Source of the DNA: Hepsetus odoe
Lineage: Eukaryota; Chordata; Actinopteri; Characiformes; Hepsetidae
Length of the DNA: 64,000 nucleotides
Reading direction: 5' to 3'
Assembly: GCA_017165825.1 (NCBI GenBank)
Contig: CM029370.1
Span: 24,300,547-24,364,546, forward strand
In this document: positions 33,850 to 45,544 of the stretch, piece after piece
Numbering within the stretch: position 1 is the stretch's first letter
Layout: every line of letters begins with the position of its first letter
Notes under the pieces: model-generated
What the model was told of the DNA's origin: nothing
What the model saw: the letters and a program-made list of their open reading frames with translations, nothing else
The model's database searches: none
Translations under genes and position numbers: made by a program

Positions 33850-35509
33850 TCCAAGCTGTGAAACAAACATTAAAAAGGTACCAAGTTTCATTCACACGAA
33901 GGCTTGAAGGAAAAATGGTTTCAGTTAACAGCAATGAAAATCTGGAATTTTAAATTAAAACAAGATTAAGGCATTTTTAACTGGCCATTACTGTTTTATT
34001 CACCCCCTCTAGTACCGTAAAGGTCTCGCCTCAGGATTTCAATCATTGTTAATACTACCATGTTAAAATGAAAGTCATTATTTGCTGATTTGCTGAGGCA
34101 TCAATAGGTTTATAAATCAGATTCACTGCCCTTTTGAAATCCTAGCATCTACAAAGAATTAAACCTGGCCATATCTGCATGGACGGCATCTCTCGGCTTC
34201 ATGCTACGTTGTTGTACTCCATCTCTTAATTTTGCATCAACGGGTATCCTGCAGGAGTGTGGAACGTTTGATGAAATTCATTCTTGATCTTTGGCGGCTG
34301 GGGCAGTCATGAGATGACTTTTCTGGAGCAGGCAAGTGAGATGACAGCTGTCACGTCTTCCGCCAGTTGGAAACCTCCCTGAATCAAACATGCTGTGCAA
34401 TAAAAGGATGGAAAGGAACCCCAGTGGTTCCTTTTTAATGGTTGATCATGAAGTGTGACATTAGTGAATTAAGCCTCAGTGATGTAGGATGTAGAACAGT
34501 GATATATTACATTATCATGGCTTTGCTCTGCTCAGTAGAAGTGGGAGTCTTTAGGCATTTCATAATTCAGTGTGTTGAGAGGTTAATATTCTGAAGGAAG
34601 AGCATGACATGAGTCAGTCTGTGATTGGCTGGCAAATTCAAAGGAGTCTTCCTTTACCATCTATGAGAGCAATAATCAGCTTAGAAATCAGATGGTTGCA
34701 TGGATGGATGGATGGATGGGTGGATGGCCCATATCATAGCAAACCAAAATAAATGTGTATGAGAACCAGAGGTAGAGGGTGAAATGAAAAGCTTGAATAA
34801 TTTATGTATAAGGTTACATTTATTTACCACAATCATTTTTCAATTTTTCCAGTTATGTGTCAAGATGGATCTTAAAGAAAACAGTTCAAATAAATCATTT
34901 TAGGAAAGAAATGGTTCTCAGAAAGATCTGCCAAGACGAGAGCTATTGATCCAACAATCTTGAGTGGAAACATTACGATCGGCTCATTATATCAGATAAA
35001 ATGCACAGCAGTCACATTCAGTAGAGACTGCGTTGTGTCTGAGTGTTCCAGCGATAATAATAGGTGTCTGAGTGTCTCTTTGCACTAGTTGTGTCTGCCA
35101 CACCAAATCTGGACTTTTATGTAAGCAGATAGATTTTAGATTTTTTCCCAGAAAAGACATGACTGGTGTCTAGATGACTTCTTACGTGAAATGCTAGAAG
35201 TCTAACATTACTAACTAACAGTCACCAAAATCTTTTCCAGAGCTACAAACTTACCCAAAACTGTTCTCTACCTGCTCAAACTACATTAAGCTCTTCATCA
35301 AAGAGGTACAGATTTGTGTCACAAGCTTGTTTAGTGGCAAATTTCAAATTCTGTTTTTCCAATGTAATTCAGCCACTCTTTCTCATGGACACAATGAAAG
35401 GTAATTCTGAATCGGATCCATAATGAGGGTTCATTTCTAGCCTCAGTTACATTAAACATTACTCATGAGATCCAGGTCCAGATGAATGTTGATGATAATT
35501 ATCATCAAG
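33850..35509. other. Intergenic; no gene, one palindromic site
   Basis: Unique AT-rich sequence. It contains the 12-bp palindrome TGACAGCTGTCA (34342-34353) and a short (GGAT)n array (34699-34726). Confidence 0.4.
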
Positions 35510-35522
35510 TAAACTGAAAGAG

Positions 35523-35649
35523 CTGCGATGGGCTGGCGACCTGTCCAGGGTGGGTCCCCCGTCCTCGCCCTGTGTGCGCTGGGTTGGACACCAGCACCCC
35601 CCCGCGACCCCATTTGGGACAAGCGGCAGATAATGGATGGATGGATGGA
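35523..35649 (+). mobile_element. 5'-truncated chimeric SINE (3' half only) with 13-bp target duplication
   Basis: It starts at 'gcgatgggctggcgacctgt' and ends in TGGA repeats. TAAACTGAAAGAG occurs at both sides (35510-35522 and 35650-35662), showing that the truncated form itself was inserted. Confidence 0.9.
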
Positions 35650-35754
35650 TAAACTGAAAGAGGTCCAGAGGTAACATTATTTTTCTTTTCATGCAGTATC
35701 ACTCAAACTTTTAAATTTAAATTAGTTTTCCTGGAAATGCTCATATAACTATAA

Positions 35755-36165
35755 ACTATATGCTGTGGGGTGACCTGAAACGTGCTGCACATGCAAGAAA
35801 CGCCTCAAACATCTCACAGCTTAAAGAATTCTGCATTGAGGAGTGGGGCAAACTTTCCTTGGACCGATGTCAGAGACTGATAGATGCTATAAGAAACTTC
35901 TCATTGCAGTTATTTCAGCCAAAGTGAAAAACACTAGCTATTAGGGGGTAGGGTGTCCTAACTTTTTCCTCAGTTAGAAAACACATTTTTGTTGATATCT
36001 TTTGTTTAATGAATGAATCAAGATTATTTTTTGTTGTTTACCTGCAATTAAATCACTTTCTTTTCCAGAGATAAATAAAAACAAGATTAAACATCTATAT
36101 GTGAACATTTCTTAATAAAGAACTGAATATTTAATGGGGTGTCCTAATTTTTTCACATTTCTTTT
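35755..36165 (+). mobile_element. Tc1-like transposon remnant, transposase C-terminus
   Basis: One frame reads LWGDLKRAAHARN then SQLKEFCIEEWGKLSLDRCQ then LIDAIRNF, which is the C-terminal part of a Tc1/mariner-type transposase. It is followed by 'gtgtcctaactttttcctca', repeated near the end as 'gtgtcctaattttttcac', as in the terminal regions of this family. Confidence 0.75.
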
Positions 36166-36271
36166 ATTTCTTTAGCTTTAGCAATAACAGGCCCAGTCAG
36201 GTATCTAGTTCATGCCCATGCACCCAAATCTGTGATTGGTCAGGATGTCCATAAAACACATAAATCATTCA

Positions 36272-36513
36272 TCCATTATCTGCCGCTTGTCCCAAATGGG
36301 GTCGCGGGGGAGTGCTGGTGTCCAACCCAGCGCACACAGGGCGAGGACGGGGGACCCACCCTGGACAGGTCGCCAGCCCATTGCAGGGAGGAGCGGGACG
36401 GGGAAGGCACCTTGCTCAAGGGTACCTCAGGGCAACCCATTGGGAAGGGGGTTCGAACCCCCGATCCGCCGATCATGTGGCCAACACCCTAACCACTAGG
36501 CCACCGCTGCCCC
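36272..36513 (-). mobile_element. Chimeric SINE, full length, 12-bp target duplication
   Basis: The reverse copy begins with TCCATTATCTGCCGC and ends with the reverse tRNA-like head 'ggccaccgctgcccc'. ATAAATCATTCA flanks it (36260-36271, 36514-36525). Confidence 0.92.
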
Positions 36514-36525
36514 ATAAATCATTCA

Positions 36526-36976
36526 GTAACTGGTTATTAATTTGCATATTGGAACTGTCTGCTGTTCCAGCATCCTGACAAGAGTTAACAAAAGATAAAT
36601 TGTGTGTAAGCGGCTGAGCCCGTTATGAGTTCTGAGGCAGTGGATGGAAATACAGGTCACCGTAAGGAAGAGGTGGTTGAGGCTGCTTGATCCCAGAAAA
36701 GCATGATCAAAAGACTCTGCTGAAATGTATGCTTTCTTCTGAAGGCCCTGGTTCATGCACCATGCACCTGTGAGCAACCTCTAAAGAAGATCCATATCTC
36801 TGCAGGTGGGCTGTAGAATAACAGCTTTACTGTATACCTCACTGCACTGATTGTAAAAAAGTGCACCTAGTAATTCAGCTCTTTAGTCTCCGCACATTAA
36901 GAGAAGCTGGAGAGAAACACATCTGACTTTCATGTAGATCCACAGAAAGCACCGACCTTTCTGTGAATGGCTCATA
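36526..36976. other. No recognisable feature
   Basis: Intergenic sequence between repeats. No gene supported. Confidence 0.35.
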
Positions 36977-37285
36977 CAGTGCATCAGTGCAGAAAGTACT
37001 CCAATTTTTCCACATTTTGCTATGTTATAGCCTTAATCCAGGCTAATCTGACATGCACTGTCAACTATGGGATCTTATATAGAAAGATGTGTGTCTTTCC
37101 AAATCACATCCAGTCAGTGGCATGTAGCACAGGTGGACTCCAGTCAAGTTGTAGAAACTTCTGAAGGAAGATCAGTGGAAGCAGGATGCTAGGCTCACTT
37201 TTGAGTGTCATGGCAAAGGCTTTGAATACTTATGTACATATTTTATTGTTGTTTTTTTATTTTTAATAAATTTGCGAAAGGGTTC
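36977..37285 (+). mobile_element. Non-autonomous Tc1/mariner-type element (MITE)
   Basis: It follows TA and begins CAGTGCATCAGTGCAGAAAG, then 'ttttccacattttgctatgt'. Internal phrases ('gggatcttatatagaaag', 'acaggtggactccagtcaag', 'atggcaaaggctttgaatac', 'ttttaataaatttgcgaaa') match a MITE family very common in fish. Confidence 0.75.
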
Positions 37286-37289
37286 AAGC

Positions 37290-37413
37290 TAACTCAATGG
37301 GGAGAGTACCTTGCTCAAGTGTAACTCAGGGCAACCTATTAGTCTGGTAGTCAAACCCATGACCTTCCAATCCTGGATCCTAGTCCCTAAACACTCGGCC
37401 ATTGCTGTCCAAT
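37290..37413 (-). mobile_element. SINE, head and core only
   Basis: 'gtaccttgctcaagtgtaac', 'caaacccatgaccttccaat' and a decayed head 'ctaaacactcggccattgct'. The tail is missing. Confidence 0.75.
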
Positions 37414-37867
37414 GGCTTGATCATCTGGAATCATATGCACTTTCTTCACTGCTTCATGTGTTCAGGTAGAAGATGGCTTTGTTCTGATTGAAAGATTCAT
37501 ATGTAGCTCACTATATGATGTAACCAACAAAGAACAATAAAAATGCTCTGGAACAGGGACTGGACTGAAAATGAGTCAAAAACTGTGCCTTTAATCAAAT
37601 AAAATTCTCTCTGGTCTCTTAGTTTCTATAAAATGGATAAGCTGTATTCAGAGCTCTTTGAAAGCTGATTGAAATGTTTTGGCCTAGCGCACATCCTGAT
37701 TAGAGAGGTTTATTTAAATCCAGAAACTGTGCCTGCATTGATTTCTAATTCTTCCACACAACAAGTGCTCCATGTGACTCAGCTGTCAGCTTTTGAGCCA
37801 AAGCTACTGTGGCTACGGAAGAGCTCTGGGCTGCTGGTAGTAAAACTTGACACATTGTATTAGACAG

Positions 37868-38335
37868 CAGTTTGGAGGTTTTTCCTTTTCACTTCCCACC
37901 TCTACTGCCACTTGATCCATTATACAATCCAGAGTTTTCTTCTAAAATCAAGAAGATCCCCCCAACTACAGTTTTTGTCAAGGCATTAGATGTTGGAACA
38001 AGTGAGAATTGAATTGCAATTAGTCGCAAGATCATTCGTGCACTCAGATCCTGATGTTGGATAGTTAATTTTGGAACAGAAATGCCACTCCAGCTCATCC
38101 CAAAGGTATTGGATGGAGCTCTGACACTCCAGAGAGCACAGTTGCTCTGCTTCACAGCCCAGCACTGGGGGATTTATACCCCTCTAGCTGTCGCTTAGCA
38201 TTGGGCCGATGTTCGGTGACCTTAGACTCATGTGCAGCTGCTCCAGGTTGTCCTATTCTATTAGCAATGCTTTTCCATGGAGATTGTACTGCTGTGGGTG
38301 CCTGTGGCAGAAATGGGGGCTGCTTATAATAACAG
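37868..38335 (-). mobile_element. DNA transposon remnant with transposase traces
   Basis: On -, 37889-38155 reads FSLVPTSNALTKTVVGG and VRAPSNTFGMSWSG, typical of a degraded fish DNA transposon ORF. The flanking sequence ('gggatttatacccctctagc', 'cctattctattagcaatgct') belongs to the same abundant family. No termini are resolved. Confidence 0.6.
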
Positions 38336-38344
38336 AATTAACAG

Positions 38345-38500
38345 ACTTATTTATGGAGAACTCCCTAGTGTTTAGGGTCTAGGCCTCAGGATTGGAAAGT
38401 CATGGGTCCGAATCCTAGACAAGTAGGTTGCCCTTGAGCAGCTACTGTCCCCAACTCTTCTCCTGACACTGAACACCTTGTACTTCTGGACACTTCAGGT
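38345..38500 (+). mobile_element. Diverged SINE, head and core
   Basis: 'ctccctagtgtttagggtct', 'catgggtccgaatcctagac', 'ttgcccttgagcagctactg'. The tail is lost. Confidence 0.65.
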
Positions 38501-39247
38501 AGGTTCAGTTCTGGAATATGACAGCACTGGAGGACCATGGGTTCTGGGTGGCTTCACGATTGATTCTTCTCAAATCTTCAGCAGTTAATTTGTGTGTTTG
38601 CGTCACGTTTCTTGCGACCCTGTTGACTATTTGCAACAGGCTGTTTGATGCTTCTGTGATCATGGCGTTGATCTCCTTAGGCCACACCCTCCCTCGATAG
38701 ACAAATACACATCACCCAATCTGCTTAATCCAATTAGCATTCAAGTTTATATAGCTTGGAGCTGGAATTTATGCTTAGCAATTATGATATAGTCAACCTA
38801 ACCTTATAATCCCTAATAATGTGCACACAGTGTATGGACAGTGTTCTCAAGTTTGTCCACCACGGGTTTGCTTAATTAGTTCAGTTACTTAGCAACCACA
38901 GCCCATCTAAGCCAGTGATAAAATAATTGGTGACTTAAATCAGAGCTTTCATTGGCTTTCTGTCACTGACAATGTGGTTATATTGAACCACTTCAGCATG
39001 TCTTTTAAATTCAACAACTTTAAAAAATATGGATAATAAACACGGATTGCAAACACTGTTCGTGATGCTGAATCACACCAGAGCACGTTTCTCATTTGTT
39101 TTGCACTTTGAGATTTTGACCTCACAGTCATGATGTTCATTTAATTCAATGTATTTTTAATAATTCTTTTTAGCAACAATGTGATTCATTCCTGCAATAA
39201 CTAAAGCTGGATTCCAGCTATACACAGATGTGAATGAAGTTGCATTA
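38501..39247. other. No recognisable gene
   Basis: 38505-38700 has open frames on both strands that read like a degraded repeat, but I could not assign it. The rest is AT-rich. Confidence 0.35.
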
Positions 39248-39712
39248 ATTGAAAGTGAAAGTGAAAAGAAAGTGAAAGTGACAACCCTTGTCATTGCGAG
39301 GTCACGGCACAGCACACATGAACCACAACGAAATTGGACCTCTGCATTTAACCCATGCACACTCAAACCCGTGCAGCAGTGGGCAGCTATTGAAAGCACC
39401 CGGGGAGCAGTGATGGGGACGGTACCTTGCTCAAGGGTACCTCAGGGCAACCTATTGGGATGGGGTTTGAACCCTTGATCCTCCGATCATGTGCCTGACG
39501 CCCTAACCGCTAGGCCACCGCTGCCCAGACCTCTGCATTTAACCCATAGTGTTAAATGCCCATAGTGGGCAGCTATTGAAAGCGCCCGGGGAGCAGTGAC
39601 AGGGACGGTACCTTGCTCAAGGGTACCTCAGGGCAACCCACTGGGGTGGGAATCGAACCCACAATCTTCCGATGCTGGGCCAACTCCCTAACCACTACGC
39701 CACCGCTGCCCC
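39248..39712 (-). mobile_element. Two head-to-tail SINE copies
   Basis: 39248-39526 is a complete reverse copy (tail to head). 39527-39712 is a second reverse copy lacking most of its tail. Both keep the core 'cccggggagcagtga' and the head 'ccaccgctgccc'. Confidence 0.9.
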
Positions 39713-40420
39713 TAATTTAGTTTTTAACTTTTAATTTAGTTAACTCCTAATTGAGGACTAAATAAAATAAATCTTTATTTTAACACAATTTATCTTTTGG
39801 TTTATTCATGCCAGTAGAGTGGGATGCCTTTGGAGAACGCTCACAGCGATGGCCTGTTAAATCAGGGGAACTGAAGAGATGAAGCTCTACTTGTTAACTG
39901 ATGAGCACTGCAGGTTTAGTGCTTTCCTTTAAAGAGTAATTACCCCCAAAAGCCAATATTTTTTATTCAAAAAGTGAAATATTTTGCTTGGTCACGATTA
40001 ATAACAAAGACTGGAGATGCTTTAATACTTCTTTTCAAACAGAATATTAATGTTTATAGTCAGTTGAAATGAAACTGAAATGAGTAGGGAATTTATCCTT
40101 TGTTTATCCTTCATTTGACATTTTCCTTTCAAAAATATCCAAATTGTCACTACAACTCTCGTCCCCTGTTTTCCCCCAATCAAATAGCACAGAATGAGCT
40201 GAGACTGAGTGACAGAACTTAAACTGACCTAAATTTCCTAATTTTTAATTTTTTTGGATTGAAACAAAAAGTATGCACATCATTTTAAAACCCCCACCAA
40301 TACAGTTCATGCATTAAATAGTTTATCACAATTAACAATTCATTTGACTCCAACTACAATAAAATCGTCAAAACGGGCACCTGATGTGTAGCTGCTCACT
40401 GATACACTTGGTGAAAAGAT
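39713..40420. other. No recognisable feature
   Basis: AT-rich intergenic DNA. Confidence 0.35.
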
Positions 40421-40672
40421 TAAATGCAGAGAAAGGTTTCATTGTGGTTCACTGTGTGCTGCAGTGTGGTGAAGTGAAAGTGACTATTTATCATTGTGAA
40501 ACACAACCTCTGCTTTTCACCCTTACACACGTGCAGCAGGGGGCAGCTATTTAAAGCGTCCGGGAAGCAGTGATGGGGATGGTACCTTGCTCAAGGGTAC
40601 TTCAACCTAGTTATCTGGGATTTGAAACCCACAACCTACCAATCCTGGGGCCTAGTCCCTAACCACTAGGAC
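40421..40672. mobile_element. SINE tail (+) fused to an inverted SINE (-)
   Basis: 40421-40471 is a + strand tail ('ttaaatgcagag...gtggttcactgtgtgctg'). 40472-40672 is a - strand copy from its tail through to the head 'ctaaccactaggac'. The two tails meet, forming an imperfect inverted repeat. Confidence 0.75.
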
Positions 40673-41588
40673 ATGTTTCTTAGTCACTAACAGACAGTTT
40701 GGTGCAATGCTCCATGCTGTTTGGATAAAATTATGTATTTATGTATTTTATGAATGATGTATTATTCATTTTAGATTCAAATTTTTTTTTTTTATCTCAA
40801 ATATATTCACAGTTCACCAAAGATTAAGTTCAGCTTTGAGGGAATACTTAGTTTACCTATAAGAGAATACAGCCTCTGATTCAAGGGAATAAAGAAGATG
40901 TCATGTAACTGTTAATTATGGGTGATTTCATAAACCCACAATAATGTAAGTAGACCGCCAAAAAGAGGAGCACAACCAGCAAAACCACAAAGGGTCATGT
41001 GCTGATACCACTGGCGTTAGGACAGCAGTAGCAGGTGTCTGGCAGAAGCTGCTGTTTGGCCATCTGAGGCCCCAGCTGAAGGACATTAGTGTTCATCCAG
41101 AGTGAAGAACTGCAGAACATGCCTTATCTGGCAGCTGCTAACGGCTACACGCTCCCCCTGCACAGGAGAGAAATAGAGAAGAAAGACTCTATCTGTCCAA
41201 CAGCCTCGCATGGAGTGATGATCAATCTTCTCTTTCTGGAAGAGCCCAGCAAGGCGGCTCCTCTTCACAGCTCAGGCAGTGCTTTGTAGAGAACAGAGTG
41301 CTTGGTGGTTCTCCTGGATGATTTAGCAGGGAGTGTAAGATTAATCCTCAGTGCTGCTATTGGAGAATATAGTGTAGCGTAGAGCGTTGAAGATTTCTAA
41401 CTGATATCATTATTACAAGCACTCTACAGGAACTGCTGGATTAAAAACTATTTTCTTGAAAACCTATGACAATGATTAATGCCCACTCCCAGTTTTAAAC
41501 CTGTCGCATACATTTCAAAGAGCCAAATTAGGCAACAATGGCCAGCTCTGACACGGCCTACAGTTATCCAGAACCTTCCACTCAAACT
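40673..41588. other. No recognisable gene
   Basis: Unique-looking. 40960-41300 is less AT-rich with short ORFs on both strands (60-66 codons) that I do not recognise. Confidence 0.35.
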
Positions 41589-41589
41589 G

Positions 41590-41692
41590 CACCGGTGGCC
41601 TAGTGGCTGGGGACTAGTCCCTAAGGTGGGAAGGTTGTGGGTTCAAATCCCAGACCAGTAGGTTGCCCTGAGGTACCCCTGAGCAAGATACA
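41590..41692 (+). mobile_element. SINE, 3'-truncated
   Basis: Head 'accggtggcctagtggctgg', B-box-like 'gggttcaaatccc' and core up to 'ccctgagcaagatac'. Confidence 0.8.
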
Positions 41693-41770
41693 AAGGTTTG
41701 CTGGAATACAACAAAACCTTGTATCTCCATTTTTATCACATTCTTTTCATTTTTCATAATTCAAATGCTG

Positions 41771-41998
41771 GGGCAGCGGTGGCCTAGTGGTTAGGGTGTT
41801 GGCCACTTGGTCGGAGAATTGGGGGTTCAAACCCCTTCCCAATGGGTTGCCCTGAGGTACCCTTGAGCAAGGTGCCGTCCCTGTCCTGCTCCTCCCTGCG
41901 ATGGGCTGGCGACCTGTCCAGGGTGCGTCCCTGCCCTGTGTGCGCTGGGTTGGACGCCAGCGCGACCCCGTTTGGGACAAGTGGCAGATAATGGATGG
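41771..41998 (+). mobile_element. Chimeric SINE, full length, 15-bp target duplication
   Basis: From 'gggcagcggtggcctagtgg' to the ATGGATGG tail. ATAATTCAAATGCTG flanks it exactly (41756-41770, 41999-42013), the clearest retroposition footprint in the window. Confidence 0.95.
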
Positions 41999-42013
41999 AT
42001 AATTCAAATGCTG

Positions 42014-43416
42014 TGTCAACTGTGTCACTTTAATGATGAATTGGTATAATATTTCATTTTCAGCAACAGATGGCAGAACCTGATTGATTGAGAAACATTC
42101 TAGTTGCAACTAGTTACAGATATTGCTCCTCAGTTCTTTCCACTGTTGTCGATATACAACTTTTAAAACATCATTTTCCCTCTGCAGCCTGTTTGGTCAC
42201 ACTCTAAAGAAGAGTATGACCGAAGGCCTGCATCCAATTCCCAGTCTGCTGCTGGACTTAAATGAGGTTTTCAGCTGTGATAATGAACAACATCACAAAG
42301 TTGAGTTTGCCAGAAATGAACAAAAATAGCCACTGAGGAACAAAATGCCATTGAGGTAGATCTGGCAAACATTAAAAAAGCTGATGGACTATTCATAGAA
42401 AAACATAAAACACTCTGAACTATTCAGATCATGGGGGTGTTCTTTAAACTGTTGTAGTGACCTTTTAGATTCTGTTTAGAGAGGAAGACAAATGTAGGTC
42501 TTTGTATTACTCGAAGCTAAAACCTATTTACTAATCAACACAGTTTGCTTGAGTAAGCCAGTCTGTGTCATGAGGCCAGGTGACACAAAGAAACCTTCTG
42601 AAATATGCAGGGGGACTTTATCTGCAACAGCCATGCAATATTAAGCGCTTACTGTGTGCTGTATAGTGTTGATTATGATCCATATTTCAATATACAGGAG
42701 GTGTTTCATTCCATCCGTGCAGTGAATGGAAAAGTGGATATTATTCTACATGTAATTGGACAAGAGGCATCGTGTTGGAGGGGGTCAGACTACATGAAAG
42801 AACAACTGTGTGATTATAATAATTATCTGTCCTTGAAGCTGCCATCCAGAGCACTCTCAAGACTCTGTCAGTTCAAGTATGAAAGAGAGAGACACACACA
42901 CACACAGAAACAGAGGAAGCACTTTAACTGATGAATGAAAAAAAAAGAAATCACCATGGCAACCTGCTTCTCTCTCCAGTTGCTCGTCTGTCCTGGTTCT
43001 TATGTGCCATGTTACATGCTTCAGGGAAGCCATAATCATTTACAGTGTCATTTTAAACTCCTTCCTTACCGATGTGTAAAAATCATATGACAAAGTACTC
43101 CTTTGTACACTCACATCGCACTTATCTTTCCTTTTAGCATAAAATCCATCACCCATTCAGTAAAAGCCCATAAACCACTCAGTTTTTTCCTCAGTCAGTA
43201 TCTCTCTATACAACAGCTGCTTGATACTACATTAATGCTCGTAATGCTGATCCAGGTATTCAGCCGAGCACACGGTTTATGTAATCTCAACAGAAAAACA
43301 CTGTCGATAGAACGGGCTGCTTAGGTTCAGCCCCACATGGGCCTAAGATCTCAATGCCCAATGAAAAGCATCTTCTAGAGGACTATAAAGCCCCCAGGTC
43401 TGTTTTGTGGACTCAC
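42014..43416. other. Intergenic; open frame of unknown meaning
   Basis: A 108-codon + strand frame (42605-42931) has no homology I recognise and runs into a (CA)n stretch. I treat it as probably non-coding. Confidence 0.35.
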
Positions 43417-43531
43417 CGGATGAGCAAGTGTATAAACATTTGGTCGTATTCTTCAGTCATCTCCTTCACAGCCTTGCCAATCCCAAGATTCAAAGCGTGC
43501 CAGTGAACATTGTTTTTATCAGGTGAAATGC
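43417..43531 (-). CDS. Candidate internal exon of an unidentified leftward gene
   Basis: On -, a 115-bp open block is bounded by a strong acceptor (ATATTTTTCAG|GC) and a consensus donor (ATCCG|GTGAGT). With 5' phase 1 (two bases complete a split codon) it encodes 37 full codons: ISPDKNNVHWHALNLGIGKA then VKEMTEEYDQMFIHLLI. It is amphipathic and protein-like, unlike the surrounding DNA. I do not recognise the family. No partner exons were found nearby on the - strand, so it could be one exon of a long-intron gene, an exon relic, or part of an unfamiliar transposon. Confidence 0.4.
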
Positions 43532-44414
43532 CTGAAAAATATCAAAAGTATTAAACCAAATGAACGACTATCTGTCTCCATCATTCAGCTTGCGTGTTGT
43601 TAATAGCAGTGGCATTAGCTGCAGCTGTCGGGGGTTGCTGGGCCGCAGATGCAGTACATCTTGAGGCAGGTTGTGACGCAAATAGGAAATCATCATCTGT
43701 AGACCAGATCATCTCATTCAATGCTTTATTTGTGGGCCTGTTTGTTCTTTACAACCTCTAGAGGCCACACCTTGGTCTAAAAATAAATAAAACTAATACC
43801 CCTAAAGAAGTGTAAAATAGTGTAATGATGTATATTTTATAATTATCTTCATATATAAAATTTTAAGTCCAGGTTTTGTGACTGAGAACCACATGGGAAA
43901 GTTAAGGAACAAAAGATCCTCTCTGTGGAGACTGGAGAAGAGTTGCAGGGCGAATTAAGTCTGGCCTTTAGTCTATCTATCATCTGTTACTGATCTACAC
44001 TGGTCCACAAAAGAGGGGTGAGGGGCCAACACAGCATCTTCATGATCGGCATCATGATTGCAGGACCGCTAGTTCTGTACACATGAGAGACACTTGTAAA
44101 ATGGCCCGGCACGGTATAATCCACGCTCTCAGATGGAAAGGTCAAAAGCATGCTCAGAGGCTTCCATATAACCATGACGACTCTTGGTCATGGTAGCCAT
44201 GTATGTAGGCTACTGGTGGTATGCAGTATGAGACAATGCATACACTGAATCTAATACAATTACACTTTATGCAAAAAAATACATCAATTGCCTCAGAAAA
44301 ACTGATTTCAATCAGAGGGTTTGCTCTGCTCTACTAAAAACATAAAGTGGATCTCGTTCCCATCATGTCTGGAAAGAGTCTGTGTAGCTGAAAGGTTTCA
44401 TTTCATAATTAAGG
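43532..44414. other. No recognisable gene
   Basis: A 62-codon frame on - (43987-44175) looks coherent but has no splice context or similarity that I can support. Confidence 0.35.
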
Positions 44415-44641
44415 GTCAGTCAGTCATTTTCTGTGCCATTTGTCCTAATTAGGGTCGCGGGAGGGTGCTGGAGTCCATCCCAGCTCACACAGGGCAAAGG
44501 ACGGGGACACACCCTGGACAGGTCACCAGCTTATCGCAGGGAGGAGCAGGCTGACGGGGACGGCACTCAAGGGTACCTCAGGGCAACCCACAATCTTCTG
44601 ATCTGGGGCCAACTCCCTAACCATTAGGCCACCGCTGCCCC
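44415..44641 (-). mobile_element. Chimeric SINE, diverged
   Basis: Reverse copy: 'gggtcgcgggagggtgctgg', 'caccctggacaggtcaccag', 'aagggtacctcagggcaacc', head 'aggccaccgctgcccc'. Confidence 0.85.
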
Positions 44642-44779
44642 AGATTTAAGGGTTCATATAATAAATTCACTGTATATGTGTATATTTTTTTTTTTTTTTT
44701 TTGCAGGACTATGCTCTCCACCTCACTGTAAACATTGTACAGGATTTGCTTGAGAAACATTTGCAAAACGTCTAAAGTG

Positions 44780-44990
44780 AAAATTAACATTTTTGTCGTT
44801 GTGAAACAGCACAGTGACACACCCTGAAATTCAACCTCTGCTTTTAACTCTTACACAAAACACGTGCAACAGGGGCTGCTATTTAAAACACCTGGGGAGC
44901 AGTGGTGGGGACCTTGCTCAAGATTTGAACCCATGACTTTTTCCAATCCTGGGGCCAACTCCCTAATCACTGGGCCACTGCTGCCTCTGG
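44780..44990 (-). mobile_element. SINE, diverged
   Basis: Reverse copy with tail remnant 'gtcgttgtgaaacagcacag', core 'cctggggagcagtggtgggg' and head 'ctgggccactgctgcc'. Confidence 0.75.
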
Positions 44991-44993
44991 TGG

Positions 44994-45170
44994 TGGGCTA
45001 GTGGTAGGATTCCTGAGGTTGCAGGTTCAGATCCCACATCCAGCACTACCACCACTGGGTTCCTGGGCAAGACCATTAACCCCAAGCTGCTCCAGGGAGA
45101 CTGTCCCAGTAATAAGTAAATGATCGCTCTGGATAAGAATGTCTGCTAAATGTCATAAATGTAAATGTAT
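44994..45170 (+). mobile_element. Second SINE family with L2-type tail
   Basis: tRNA-like head 'tggtgggctagtggtaggat' and B-box-like 'aggttcagatccc'. The 3' end 'gctctggataagaatgtctg' followed by 'ctaaatg' is the well-known tail shared with fish L2-group LINEs. Confidence 0.85.
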
Positions 45171-45544
45171 TCTTTTTCCATTTCAGAGTGTTGACATGGT
45201 TAACTGTGTAGAAAATACACTGAAGACTAACATCATCTTGGAGAGGCTAATCATGTTAGTACTGCACTGAAATGAGCAATGCATGAATATTAATATGAAA
45301 TTCACAGTTAAAATGTAGTTAGTTATATTAAATTGTATTACATCACTGAAGTGGTTAAACCTTGACTGTAAAATCAATGACCACATTTTTATTTTCTAAC
45401 ATTCACCTCCTCTTTAGTTTCAAAGTCATCTTCCACAGAATATCCCTTAGTTATTACTGCATGATCTTATTTTACACCTGTAGTAAACCCTCACCCAGAT
45501 GGGATTTGTTTGCCAGTGGTAATACCCCCACCAAGTGGTCACAT
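45171..45544. other. No recognisable feature
   Basis: AT-rich intergenic DNA. Confidence 0.35.

Noticed and set aside
42605..42931. 108-codon + strand ORF
   Set aside because: No recognisable homology, starts within AT-rich sequence and ends in a (CA)n microsatellite; expected by chance in 64 kb.
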